Shown piece after piece: positions 1-7,321 of a stretch of DNA of 64,000 bases (its first letter is position 1; each line of letters begins with the position of its first letter). The stretch is taken from the NCBI RefSeq assembly GCF_050038885.1, contig NZ_CP143624.1:2294001-2358000 (forward strand), written 5' to 3'. A model generated the notes under the pieces. It was given only the letters and a program-made list of their open reading frames with translations, had not been told where the DNA came from and did no database searches. The DNA is from Myxococcus flavus. Lineage in GTDB: Bacteria > Myxococcota > Myxococcia > Myxococcales > Myxococcaceae. The translations under genes were made by a program, and so were the position numbers.

Positions 1-2412
1 GTGCAGGGGACGAACGGCGAGGTGAGCGCGCCAGCGGGAACGGAGGTCGTGCTGAAGACGCGCTCGGACCGCCCGGTGGAGCGCGCGGAGCTGGTGGTCA
101 ACGACCAGGCGCTGCCGCTGAAGGTGACGGGCAACCGCGACCTGGAGGGCAGCTTCGTCGCGAAGCAGTCCGGCCACTACCACTTCGCCTTCTACGGCGC
201 GCGGGACAAGGCGCTCGCGGTGGGCCCGGACATCGCGCTCACCGTGGAGGCGGACAAGGCGCCCGAGGTGTCGCTGCTGACGCCCACGGTGGAGCTGGAG
301 GTGGACCCGGGAGACCAGGTGGCGCTCAAGTACGAGGCCTCGGACGACTACGGCCTGTCCGGCATGGCGCTCGTCTTCCGCACGCCCGGCGCCCAGCAGG
401 AGACGCGGGTGCCGCTGCCGCGCGAGGACGGCCGCCGCATGCGGGGCACGTACACCTGGGATCTGGGCAACCTCAAGCTCGACCCGGGCGACCGGATTAC
501 CTACTACGTGGAGGCGCGGGACAACGACGCGGTGGAGGGCCCCAAGAAGGGCGTCAGCCGCACGCAGGTGCTGCGCGTCTACTCCGCCGCCGAGCACCGC
601 CGCGCCGCGCTGGAGAAGACGGAGCTGCTGTGGGGCCGGATGGTGGACCACCTCGCGGACCGGCTGGAGGGGCCGGAGCGCGCGAAGCAGAAGGACCCGC
701 AGGCCATCACCGCCGGGGCCAGCGTGGACACCAGCGGCGAGAGCCTCGTCGCCGACATGAAGGCGCTGGCCCAGGAGCTGGCGCGCGAGCGGGACGTGCC
801 CACCGAGCTGGTCTCCGCGCTGAGCAACATCTCCGAGTCGCTGGGCAGCCACATCCGCGGCACCGCGGAGCTGCGCCGCCTCTACCTGCGCACGCAGCGC
901 GCCCGCGGCGAGGACTGGGGCACCGGCAACCGCCTCACCGCCGTGGTCAACGAGGAGATTGTGGAGCTGGAGAAGGACATCCTCTACCTGGAGTCGCTGC
1001 TCGACCGGCAGAAGCTGGAGGCGCTCCAGGAGATGGCCAAGCAGCTCTCCAACGAGCGGCGCGAGCTGGCCAGCCTCATCGAGCAGTACAAGTCCAACCC
1101 GGACGAGGCCGCGCGCCAGGCGGTGATGGAGCAGATTCAGCAGCTCAAGTCCCGCATCCAGGAGCTGATGCAGCGCATGGCGGAGATGCGCAAGGGCATC
1201 CGCGACGAGCACCTCAACGCCGAGGCCCTGTCCGAGATGATGAAGGACCAGGACCTGCGCAGCGCGCTCGACGACGTGGAGAAGCTGATGCGCGAGGGCA
1301 AGGCGGACGAGGCCCTGGCGAAGCTCCAGGAGCTGGGCATGCAGATGGACGAGATGCTCGAGAACCTGGACCAGGCGGGCGACGAGTTCGGCGGCGAGCA
1401 GTACCCCGAGCTGGCCGAGAAGTTCGGCAAGTTCATGGAGGAGCTCCAGGACACGGTGCAGGAGCAGCAGCGCGTCGCGGACCAGACGCGCCAGCTTCGC
1501 GACCAGGCGCGCTCGCAGAACCGCGAGCGGCTGGCGGAGAAGGGCGAGTCCATCAAGGACAGCCTGATGCGCAAGGTGCAGCAGGCGCAGGAGAGCTACA
1601 AGGCGCTGGAGCCCGGCCAGCTCAACAGCCGCGCCGCGCGGCCGCTGGAGGAGGCCCAGGCGGAGCTCAAGAACGTGGAGAACGCGCTGAAGGTCAACGA
1701 CTACGACCTGGCGGCCGAGGCGGCGGCGCGGGCGGAGGACGCGGCCCGGCAGCTGTCGATGATGGGCGAGCAGCAGCGCCACCTGGACGAGATGTTCGGC
1801 AATCCGGAAGAGGTGGTGAAGCAGTCCACGGAGCTGGCGCAGCGCCTGGGCCGCGACGCGCGCAACGTGTCCGAGGTGAACCGGCAGCTCCAGTCCCTCT
1901 TCCCGCCTCCGGGCTCGCAGCTGTCGTCGCAGGAGAAGCAGCAGCTCCAGCAGCTCAGCGAGCAGCAGTCGCAGCTGGAGGAGCGCGCGCAGGGCCTGCG
2001 CCAGCAGATGGAGGAGATGCAGCAGATGGCGCCCATCTTCGGCGAGGAGGCCACGCAGCAGATGGAGGGCGCCGGCCAGCGCATGGGCGAGGCCGCCCGG
2101 CGGATGCAGGGCAAGGACCCGGGCCGTGGCTACGGCGAGCAGCAGGCGGCGCTGGAGGGCCTGCGCCAGTTCCAGCAGCAGATGCAGGAGGGCCAGCGCG
2201 GCGGCAAGGGCGGGCTCCCGCTCCCCATGGGCATGGGCCGCCGCCAGCAGGGCAACGGGAGGGACCCGAAGCAGAAGGTGGAGCTGCCGGATGAGGACGC
2301 CTTCCAGGCGCCGAAGGAGTTCCGCAAGGACCTGCTGGACGCGATGAAGCAGGGCGCTCCGGAGAAGTACCGGGAGCAGGTGAAGCGCTACTACGAGGAG
2401 CTGGTGAAGTGA
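1..2412 (+). CDS. DUF4175-like coiled-coil protein (5' partial)
   Basis: The reading frame is open from the first base, so the true start and any N-terminal membrane helices lie upstream; the GTG at base 1 is coincidental. The visible 803 residues begin with beta-rich, Ig-like segments (to about residue 195, with a D-D-Y-G-L motif typical of these proteins). A very long Glu/Gln/Lys/Met-rich coiled coil follows (about 200-720), then a Gly/Arg/Gln-rich stretch and a basic C-terminus ending in a conserved-looking Y-R-E-Q-V-K-R-Y-Y-E-E-L-V-K tail. This layout matches DUF4175 proteins, which often sit with MoxR/DUF58/VWA genes. The stop overlaps the start of the next gene (GTGA), implying translational coupling. 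The molecular function is unknown; a cell-envelope scaffold is a guess. Confidence 0.72.
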   Translation: MQGTNGEVSAPAGTEVVLKTRSDRPVERAELVVNDQALPLKVTGNRDLEGSFVAKQSGHYHFAFYGARDKALAVGPDIALTVEADKAPEVSLLTPTVELEVDPGDQVALKYEASDDYGLSGMALVFRTPGAQQETRVPLPREDGRRMRGTYTWDLGNLKLDPGDRITYYVEARDNDAVEGPKKGVSRTQVLRVYSAAEHRRAALEKTELLWGRMVDHLADRLEGPERAKQKDPQAITAGASVDTSGESLVADMKALAQELARERDVPTELVSALSNISESLGSHIRGTAELRRLYLRTQRARGEDWGTGNRLTAVVNEEIVELEKDILYLESLLDRQKLEALQEMAKQLSNERRELASLIEQYKSNPDEAARQAVMEQIQQLKSRIQELMQRMAEMRKGIRDEHLNAEALSEMMKDQDLRSALDDVEKLMREGKADEALAKLQELGMQMDEMLENLDQAGDEFGGEQYPELAEKFGKFMEELQDTVQEQQRVADQTRQLRDQARSQNRERLAEKGESIKDSLMRKVQQAQESYKALEPGQLNSRAARPLEEAQAELKNVENALKVNDYDLAAEAAARAEDAARQLSMMGEQQRHLDEMFGNPEEVVKQSTELAQRLGRDARNVSEVNRQLQSLFPPPGSQLSSQEKQQLQQLSEQQSQLEERAQGLRQQMEEMQQMAPIFGEEATQQMEGAGQRMGEAARRMQGKDPGRGYGEQQAALEGLRQFQQQMQEGQRGGKGGLPLPMGMGRRQQGNGRDPKQKVELPDEDAFQAPKEFRKDLLDAMKQGAPEKYREQVKRYYEELVK

Positions 2413-4205
2413 GCCGCCACGCGCTGAAGCAACCGTCCGGACAGCTTGCCTGGGTCCGGGCCCTCTTCGCGGCCCTGGCCGTGAGCGCCTTCTGCGCGCC
2501 GCACGCGGCGTGGGCCCAGGATGCCTCGCTCAAGGAAGAGGTGAAGGAGCGGCTGGGCCGCGTGGAGACGGAGCTGGACGACTGGGACGTCCCCGGCGCC
2601 CGGCGCGAGCTGGCCGAGGTGGAGAAGCTGCTCCCCGCCGACGTCGAGCCGCTGAAGTACTACCAGGGCCGGGTGGCCTTCGAGGAAGGCCGCTACGACG
2701 ACGCGGTGGCGCTGCTGGAGGGCGCCAACATCGAGGACAAGCCGGGCAGCTACCTGCGCCTGGCCAAGGACACGCGCGACATCACGAAGGCCCACCAGCG
2801 CGCGGAGAGCGAGCACTTCATCTTCCTGTACCCCAAGGGGAAGGAGGAGGTGCTGGTGCCCTATGCGCTGGAGACGCTGGAGGCCATCCACCGCGCGATG
2901 AAGGAGGACCTCGGCTGGACGCCGCCGGGCGGCAAGATTCGCGTGGAGGTGGTGAGCAACGCGCGCGAGCTGTCGAAGGTGAGCACGCTGACGGAGAAGC
3001 AGATTGGCACCACGGGCACCATCGCCATCTGCAAGTTCAACAAGCTGATGGTGACCAGCCCCAAGGCGGTGGCGCGCGGCTACGACTGGCAGGACACGCT
3101 GGCGCACGAGTACATCCACCTGGTCATCAGCCAAATGAGCCGCAACACGGTGCCCATCTGGCTGCACGAGGGGCTGGCCAAGTTCCTGGAGTCGCGCTGG
3201 CGCGGCAAGGCGGGGCTGGCGATGACGCCCTCCACGCAGGCGCTGCTGGGCAAGCGGGTGAAGGCGGACACGCTCATCCCCTTCGAGAAGATGCACCCGT
3301 CGATTGCGCTGCTGCCCACGGCGGAGGACGCGGCCACCGCGTTCGCGGAGGTGTTCTACGCCATCGACTACATTCACAGCGTCAAGGGCAACGCGGGCCT
3401 GCGCGCCATCATCCAGGAGCTGAAGGCCGGGCAGAAGGACCGCAAGGCGGTGGAGACGGCGATGGGCATGCCCTTCCCGCTCTTCGAGAAGTCCTGGCTG
3501 GCGCACATCAAGAAGCAGCCCTTCCCCACCGAGCTGTTGCCGCGCGAGGACCGGGTGGTGCTGAAGGAAGACGCCAAGGGCCAGGTGAAGGACGAGAGCG
3601 AGAAGAAGGGGCGTGAAATCTCCTTCGGCGACTTCCAGGAGGTGACGGAGGTCCCCGCGCGCAAGTTCGCGCACCTGGGTGAGCTGCTGCGCGAGCGCAA
3701 CCGCGTGAAGGCCGCGGCGGAGGAGTACGCCAAGGCGCACGAGCTGGTGGGCGACAAGTACGAGTCGGTGTCCAACAAGTACGCGCTGGCCCTGCTGGAG
3801 CTGCGGCGGCTGGACGAGGCGGAGCGCGTGCTGCGCGGCAGCCTGCGCGTGCACCCGGGCTCGCCGTCGACGAACGTCCACCTGGGCCGCATCCTGCTGT
3901 ACCGGAAGGACTACTCGAAGGCGAAGACGGCCTACCTGGAGGCGCTGGCGTCGGACCCGTTCGACCCGGAAATCCACCTGGCCCTCACGCGCATCCACGG
4001 CTCGCTGGGCGAGACGGAGCTGGCGGGGCGAGCGCGGCAGGCGAGCGCGCTGCTCACGGGCCTCAAGGTCGACGAGGTGGACCGGGTGGCCCAGCAGTTC
4101 CTCCGGGAGGAAGGCGAGCTGTCGGAGATGAACGTGTCCGGCACGCCGGACACGGGGGCGCCGAAGGACGCGGCGCAGCCCGAGAAGCCGGACGCGGGGA
4201 ACTGA
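2409..4205 (+). CDS. Exported TPR metallopeptidase (peptidase MA-like gluzincin)
   Basis: A 598-residue protein starting at a GTG that overlaps the preceding stop by four bases. A signal peptide (hydrophobic ~15-32, A-W-A/Q-D cleavage near 36) indicates export. A zinc site is visible: H233-E-Y-I-H, followed by W-L-H-E-G-L-A about 20 residues later, whose Glu is the expected third ligand, as in the peptidase MA-like gluzincin family. Residues ~410-560 contain TPR-like helices (E-Y-A-K-A-H-E-L, Y-A-L-A-L-L-E-L-R-R-L-D-E-A). The C-terminus is Asp/Pro/Lys-rich. Coupling to the DUF4175-like gene suggests that both act in one envelope process. The substrate is unknown. Confidence 0.85.
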   Translation: MSRHALKQPSGQLAWVRALFAALAVSAFCAPHAAWAQDASLKEEVKERLGRVETELDDWDVPGARRELAEVEKLLPADVEPLKYYQGRVAFEEGRYDDAVALLEGANIEDKPGSYLRLAKDTRDITKAHQRAESEHFIFLYPKGKEEVLVPYALETLEAIHRAMKEDLGWTPPGGKIRVEVVSNARELSKVSTLTEKQIGTTGTIAICKFNKLMVTSPKAVARGYDWQDTLAHEYIHLVISQMSRNTVPIWLHEGLAKFLESRWRGKAGLAMTPSTQALLGKRVKADTLIPFEKMHPSIALLPTAEDAATAFAEVFYAIDYIHSVKGNAGLRAIIQELKAGQKDRKAVETAMGMPFPLFEKSWLAHIKKQPFPTELLPREDRVVLKEDAKGQVKDESEKKGREISFGDFQEVTEVPARKFAHLGELLRERNRVKAAAEEYAKAHELVGDKYESVSNKYALALLELRRLDEAERVLRGSLRVHPGSPSTNVHLGRILLYRKDYSKAKTAYLEALASDPFDPEIHLALTRIHGSLGETELAGRARQASALLTGLKVDEVDRVAQQFLREEGELSEMNVSGTPDTGAPKDAAQPEKPDAGN

Positions 4206-4636
4206 GAGGCTCAGAGCCCCGGCGTCGCGTCCGTGCCTGCGCGCTGGAGGGGAGGCGCCGCATCGCCGAACCAGGAGCCCTCTGAATGCAGATGCCTTCG
4301 GCCTCACAGCCGCCTGGCGTGCGGCCGAAGGCGCAGGAATCCCGCGCTGCGGTGGGCTCAATCGGATGCAGGCGCTGGATGTGTTGCCCGCATGCGAGGC
4401 TTGTGGCGCGTGGGACGCGGTCAGGCAGCGACTTTCCTCCTGCCCTTGGGGACACTGATTCCCGGGCGCTCGAACCGCTCATCGCGGCGCGCAGCAATGG
4501 CTATCCAGCGAGCCGCTCGCGTGAGGCATGGAAGCACCTCGAAGGCGCCATGGACCGGAGGCTCTCAGCAGCCGGGCCATCGGCCCTTGGACCGGCCGCT
4601 CGGTAGACCGACGCCCTTCAATGCCTAGCTTCCCGC
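4206..4636. other. Intergenic stretch without a convincing gene
   Basis: Open frames here are short, overlap one another and show no protein-family features. Two structures are visible. One is a perfect 10-bp inverted repeat (4294-4303 with 4323-4332). The other is a 15-bp direct repeat, CCCGCATGCGAGGCT, at 4387-4401 and again at 4632-4646; the second copy overlaps the DUF1622 start region. Confidence 0.5.
4294..4332. terminator. Inverted repeat, possible terminator
   Basis: GCCTTCGGCC (4294-4303) pairs perfectly with GGCCGAAGGC (4323-4332) around a 19-nt loop, about 90 bp after the metallopeptidase stop. No T-run follows, so termination is only inferred. Confidence 0.35.
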
Positions 4637-5074
4637 ATGCGAGGCTCGATGGAGGTCCATTCCCTCATCTCGCTGGCCGCCCAGTTCATGGAATGGGCGG
4701 GCGTGGGCACCATGGTGCTGGGCGCCGTCTTCGCCCTCGTCCTGCTCGCCACGCGGCAGCGGCTCTCCACCAGTGAGGCCTACCGCCGCTTCCGGCTCGA
4801 CCTGGGCCGCGCCATCCTGCTGGGCCTGGAGTTCCTCGTCGCCGCCGACATCATCCGCACCGTCAGCCAGCGCCCGACGCTGGATGGCGTGCTGGTGCTC
4901 GGGCTCATCGTCCTCATCCGGACCTTCCTCAGCTTCACCCTCACCGTGGAGCTCGAGGGACGCTGGCCCTGGCAGCATGCTCCGGAGACAAGCCGGCCCG
5001 CCCCAGGCGTGCCCCCTGCCCCGCCGCCACACAGAAGGAATCCGGAGCACGAAGTGCGCCCTCCCAGCCACTGA
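4637..5074 (+). CDS. DUF1622 family membrane protein
   Basis: A 145-residue protein, or 141 if the ATG at 4649 is used (M-E-V-H-S). Three hydrophobic helices are evident: about 15-38 (W-A-G-V-G-T-M-V-L-G-A-V-F), 58-72 (I-L-L-G-L-E-F-L-V-A-A-D-I) and 83-103 (G-V-L-V-L-G-L-I-V-L-I-R-T-F-L-S-F). R-L-D-L-G-R-A-I-L-L-G-L-E-F-L-V-A-A-D-I-I and the I-R-T-F-L-S-F-T-L-x-V-E-L-E-G-R-W-P-W end are hallmarks of DUF1622 inner-membrane proteins. The C-terminal 30 residues are Pro-rich and likely disordered. The function of the family is unknown, and the gene appears to be transcribed alone. Confidence 0.8.
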   Translation: MRGSMEVHSLISLAAQFMEWAGVGTMVLGAVFALVLLATRQRLSTSEAYRRFRLDLGRAILLGLEFLVAADIIRTVSQRPTLDGVLVLGLIVLIRTFLSFTLTVELEGRWPWQHAPETSRPAPGVPPAPPPHRRNPEHEVRPPSH

Positions 5075-5247
5075 ACGCGGTCTCGGTCTCCAGTGCAACG
5101 CCACTGTCGGGCAACGCACCCGGTCCCGAACCAAGCGTGCATTCCCATGCAACAACGCCAGCCCTCCCCACCCCACCGCCCAATGCCCAATTCAAGGTGC
5201 GCTTCGCGGTCGATGCGACACCTCACACGTACCAGGAGATGCAAGAC

Positions 5248-5937
5248 ATGAAGCGGACCTTCCAGGGAGTCATCCTCGCCACGTCACTGCTGACCGGCGG
5301 CCTGTCATTTGCGCAGGACAACACACAAGGCAAGGCCTCCGCACAGAAAGGCATGGTGGAGTACCGGGGCTTCATGGCTCCGACGGACGAGCGGGCCCTG
5401 CTGGAGCGGCTGCACTACACCAACCAGCAGGAAATCATGCTCGGCAAGCTCGCCCAGCAGAACGCACAGAGCCCGGAGGTGAAGTCCTTCGCCGACATGA
5501 TGGTGAAGGACCACACGGCCATGGACCAGAAGCTCATGACCTATGCTCAGAGCAAGGGCATGAAGCTCTCCGACAAGCCCCGGCCCATGAACGACATGGA
5601 GAAGAAGGCCATGGCGCAGGACCAGGCGACGATGGAGGAACTCAAGACGCTCAAGGGGCTCCCCTTCGACTCCTGTTACATGGCCGGGCAGGTCGGCGAC
5701 CATGACGCCGCGCTGGGCAAGGTGCTGGCCGCCCGGCAAGGCATGCCCAACGCTCCGGCCGAGGTCTCCGCCATGCTCCAGGAAGCCAGTCAGAAGATGC
5801 CAGCCCACCGCGAGCAGGCCTGGACCATCCTCGGCAAGCTCGGGAGCTCCATGGGCGTGGGCGGCTCCGGTACCCCGGGCGACACCATGGACCACGGCGA
5901 CATGGACCACGGCACCTCGGGAACGCCAACGAAGTAG
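5248..5937 (+). CDS. DUF4142 domain exported protein (copy 1)
   Basis: The ATG at 5248 is preferred because AGGAG lies at 5234-5238 and a clean signal peptide follows (K-R-T-F-Q-G-V-I-L-A-T-S-L-L-T-G-G-L-S-F-A-Q); longer in-frame starts lack both. The 229-residue product carries a DUF4142 ferritin-like helical domain (residues ~35-180) with the family pattern L-H-x-x-N-Q-x-E-I-x-x-G-x-L-A-Q, then A-D-M-M-V-K-D-H-T-A-M-D-Q-K-L. The C-terminus is Gly/Met/His/Asp-rich (repeated M-D-H-G), which could bind metal, though this is untested. It has a tandem paralog directly downstream. Related proteins are often stress-induced and exported. Confidence 0.85.
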   Translation: MKRTFQGVILATSLLTGGLSFAQDNTQGKASAQKGMVEYRGFMAPTDERALLERLHYTNQQEIMLGKLAQQNAQSPEVKSFADMMVKDHTAMDQKLMTYAQSKGMKLSDKPRPMNDMEKKAMAQDQATMEELKTLKGLPFDSCYMAGQVGDHDAALGKVLAARQGMPNAPAEVSAMLQEASQKMPAHREQAWTILGKLGSSMGVGGSGTPGDTMDHGDMDHGTSGTPTK

Positions 5938-6216
5938 GCGGCACGTCCCGGCAGGGCGCGGCGCCCGCCGGTCTGGCGGCCCGCGCCCGCCCGCATGGCG
6001 GGGGTGCCCATGCGCCCCGGGCCTCCCGGGGCCGTTCAGGTGAAGCACTCAACGCACGGCCTGCGACGGACAGGCAGCAGCACCGTCATCCGCCGCACCC
6101 TGCCCTTCCCTCCCGTGAAGTGGCGCACGAACGTGTCTCCTCTCGCCGTGCATCCCGCTCCGACGCCGCTCCAACGTGCGCGCCCGCATTTCTCCACGCA
6201 CAAGGAGCCGCACGCC

Positions 6217-6891
6217 ATGAAGCATCCCCTCCCGGGGCTCGTCCTCGCCGCCTCGCTGTTCACCCAGGGCATCTCGTTCGCGCAGTCCGGCGTTCCCGAC
6301 AGCCCGCCCTCCGCGCAGGACACCGTGTCCGTGCAGAAGGGCATGGCCACGTACCGCGGCTACACCGCCCCCACGGACGAGAAGGCGCTGCTCGACCGGC
6401 TGCACTACGCGAACCAGCAGGAAATCAAGGCGGGCCAGCTCGCCCAGCAGCGCTCGCAGAACGCGGACGTGAAGGCCTTCGGCGCCATCATGATGAAGGC
6501 GCACACCGCGCTGGACCAGAAGCTCACGTCCTATGCGCGCAGCAAGGGCCTGAAGCTGGCGGAGACGCCCAAGGCCATGAACGACGCGGAGGAAGCCTCC
6601 ATGGCCAAGGACAAGGCCACCCTGGAGCAACTCCAGGTCATCAACGGCGCCCCCTTCGACTCGGCCTATCTGTCGTCACAGGTCGCGAACCACGACGCCG
6701 TCCTGGGCCTGGTCCTCACCGCCCAGAAGGCCATGCCCAAGGCCTCCCCGGAGCTCTCCGCCATGCTCCAGGACCTCGGCAAGCAGGTGCCCGCCCACCG
6801 GCAGCAGGCCTGGAACATGCTGGGCAAGCTGGGAGACAGCACCGGCGTGGGTGGCTCCGGGCAGCAGCCCCCGCCATCTCCGGAGCACTGA
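6217..6891 (+). CDS. DUF4142 domain exported protein (copy 2)
   Basis: The start at ATG 6217 is chosen for the AAGGAG at 6202-6207 and the signal peptide (K-H-P-L-P-G-L-V-L-A-A-S-L-F-T-Q-G-I-S-F-A-Q). The 224-residue protein is a clear paralog of the preceding gene. It shares V-Q-K-G-M-A-T-Y-R-G-Y-T-A-P-T-D-E, L-H-Y-A-N-Q-Q-E-I and the P-F-D-S-x-Y ... N-H-D-A-V-L-G-x-V motifs, and ends V-P-A-H-R-Q-Q-A-W-N-M-L-G-K-L-G. It lacks the His/Met-rich tail of copy 1 and has a Pro-rich end instead. The 280-bp spacing suggests its own promoter. The pair looks like a tandem duplication followed by divergence of the tails. Confidence 0.85.
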   Translation: MKHPLPGLVLAASLFTQGISFAQSGVPDSPPSAQDTVSVQKGMATYRGYTAPTDEKALLDRLHYANQQEIKAGQLAQQRSQNADVKAFGAIMMKAHTALDQKLTSYARSKGLKLAETPKAMNDAEEASMAKDKATLEQLQVINGAPFDSAYLSSQVANHDAVLGLVLTAQKAMPKASPELSAMLQDLGKQVPAHRQQAWNMLGKLGDSTGVGGSGQQPPPSPEH

Positions 6892-6977
6892 CCCGCGAGA
6901 CACGGCGCACCTTCACACGCCGCACACCCGCGCTGCCCACGGATGAAGGCCGGCCCTCGTGAGGGCATGATGGTGCC

Positions 6978-7256
6978 ATGATGAATCGGACGCTGCCCCT
7001 GACCTTTCTCGTCACCGTGAGCGCGCTGCTGTCCGGCTGCTTCAGCGACACGGACACCATCTGCGAGAGGCGGAAGGAGTGTTTCACGGACACGCTCAAC
7101 GTCCAGTCGTGCGAAGACGACCTCCGCGCCTGGATGGAGCAGCAGGACCAGGACCGCCGCCGGGAAACGCTCGCCTACTGCGCGGACTGCGTCAGCAGCC
7201 GGACCTGTTCGCAGATTCGCACCGCCTGCATCGGCGCCTGCAACGGCGTTCCCTGA
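6978..7256 (+). CDS. Small Cys-rich lipoprotein
   Basis: A 92-residue protein with a type II signal peptide ending in the lipobox L-L-S-G-C (lipidated Cys near 21). The mature part is short and acidic and contains eight further Cys residues, including C-A-D-C and C-S-x6-C-x3-C spacings. Such patterns suggest disulfide bonding in the envelope. Two adjacent ATGs (6978, 6981) could start it. It is followed by a strong hairpin shared with the convergent peptidase gene. No family recognised. Confidence 0.75.
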   Translation: MMNRTLPLTFLVTVSALLSGCFSDTDTICERRKECFTDTLNVQSCEDDLRAWMEQQDQDRRRETLAYCADCVSSRTCSQIRTACIGACNGVP

Positions 7257-7268
7257 GCCCCAAGACAA

Positions 7269-7298
7269 CGGGGCCCGCATCTTCCGACGCGGGCCCCG
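7269..7298. terminator. Bidirectional terminator hairpin
   Basis: CGGGGCCCGC (7269-7278) and GCGGGCCCCG (7289-7298) form a perfect 10-bp stem with a 10-nt loop. It lies between two convergent genes, so it can serve both. No strong T-run is present, as is usual at this GC content. Confidence 0.7.
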
Positions 7299-7321
7299 AG
7301 CACGACGACGTCACACCGCGG

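Noticed and set aside
1..3. GTG at the first base as a real start codon
   Set aside because: The frame is open at the window edge and the protein begins in mid-domain, so the start is upstream.
2391..4361. Long minus-strand frame opposite the TPR metallopeptidase gene
   Set aside because: Its composition is Arg/Leu/His/Val-rich without domains, and the plus strand carries all family motifs, signal peptide and zinc site.
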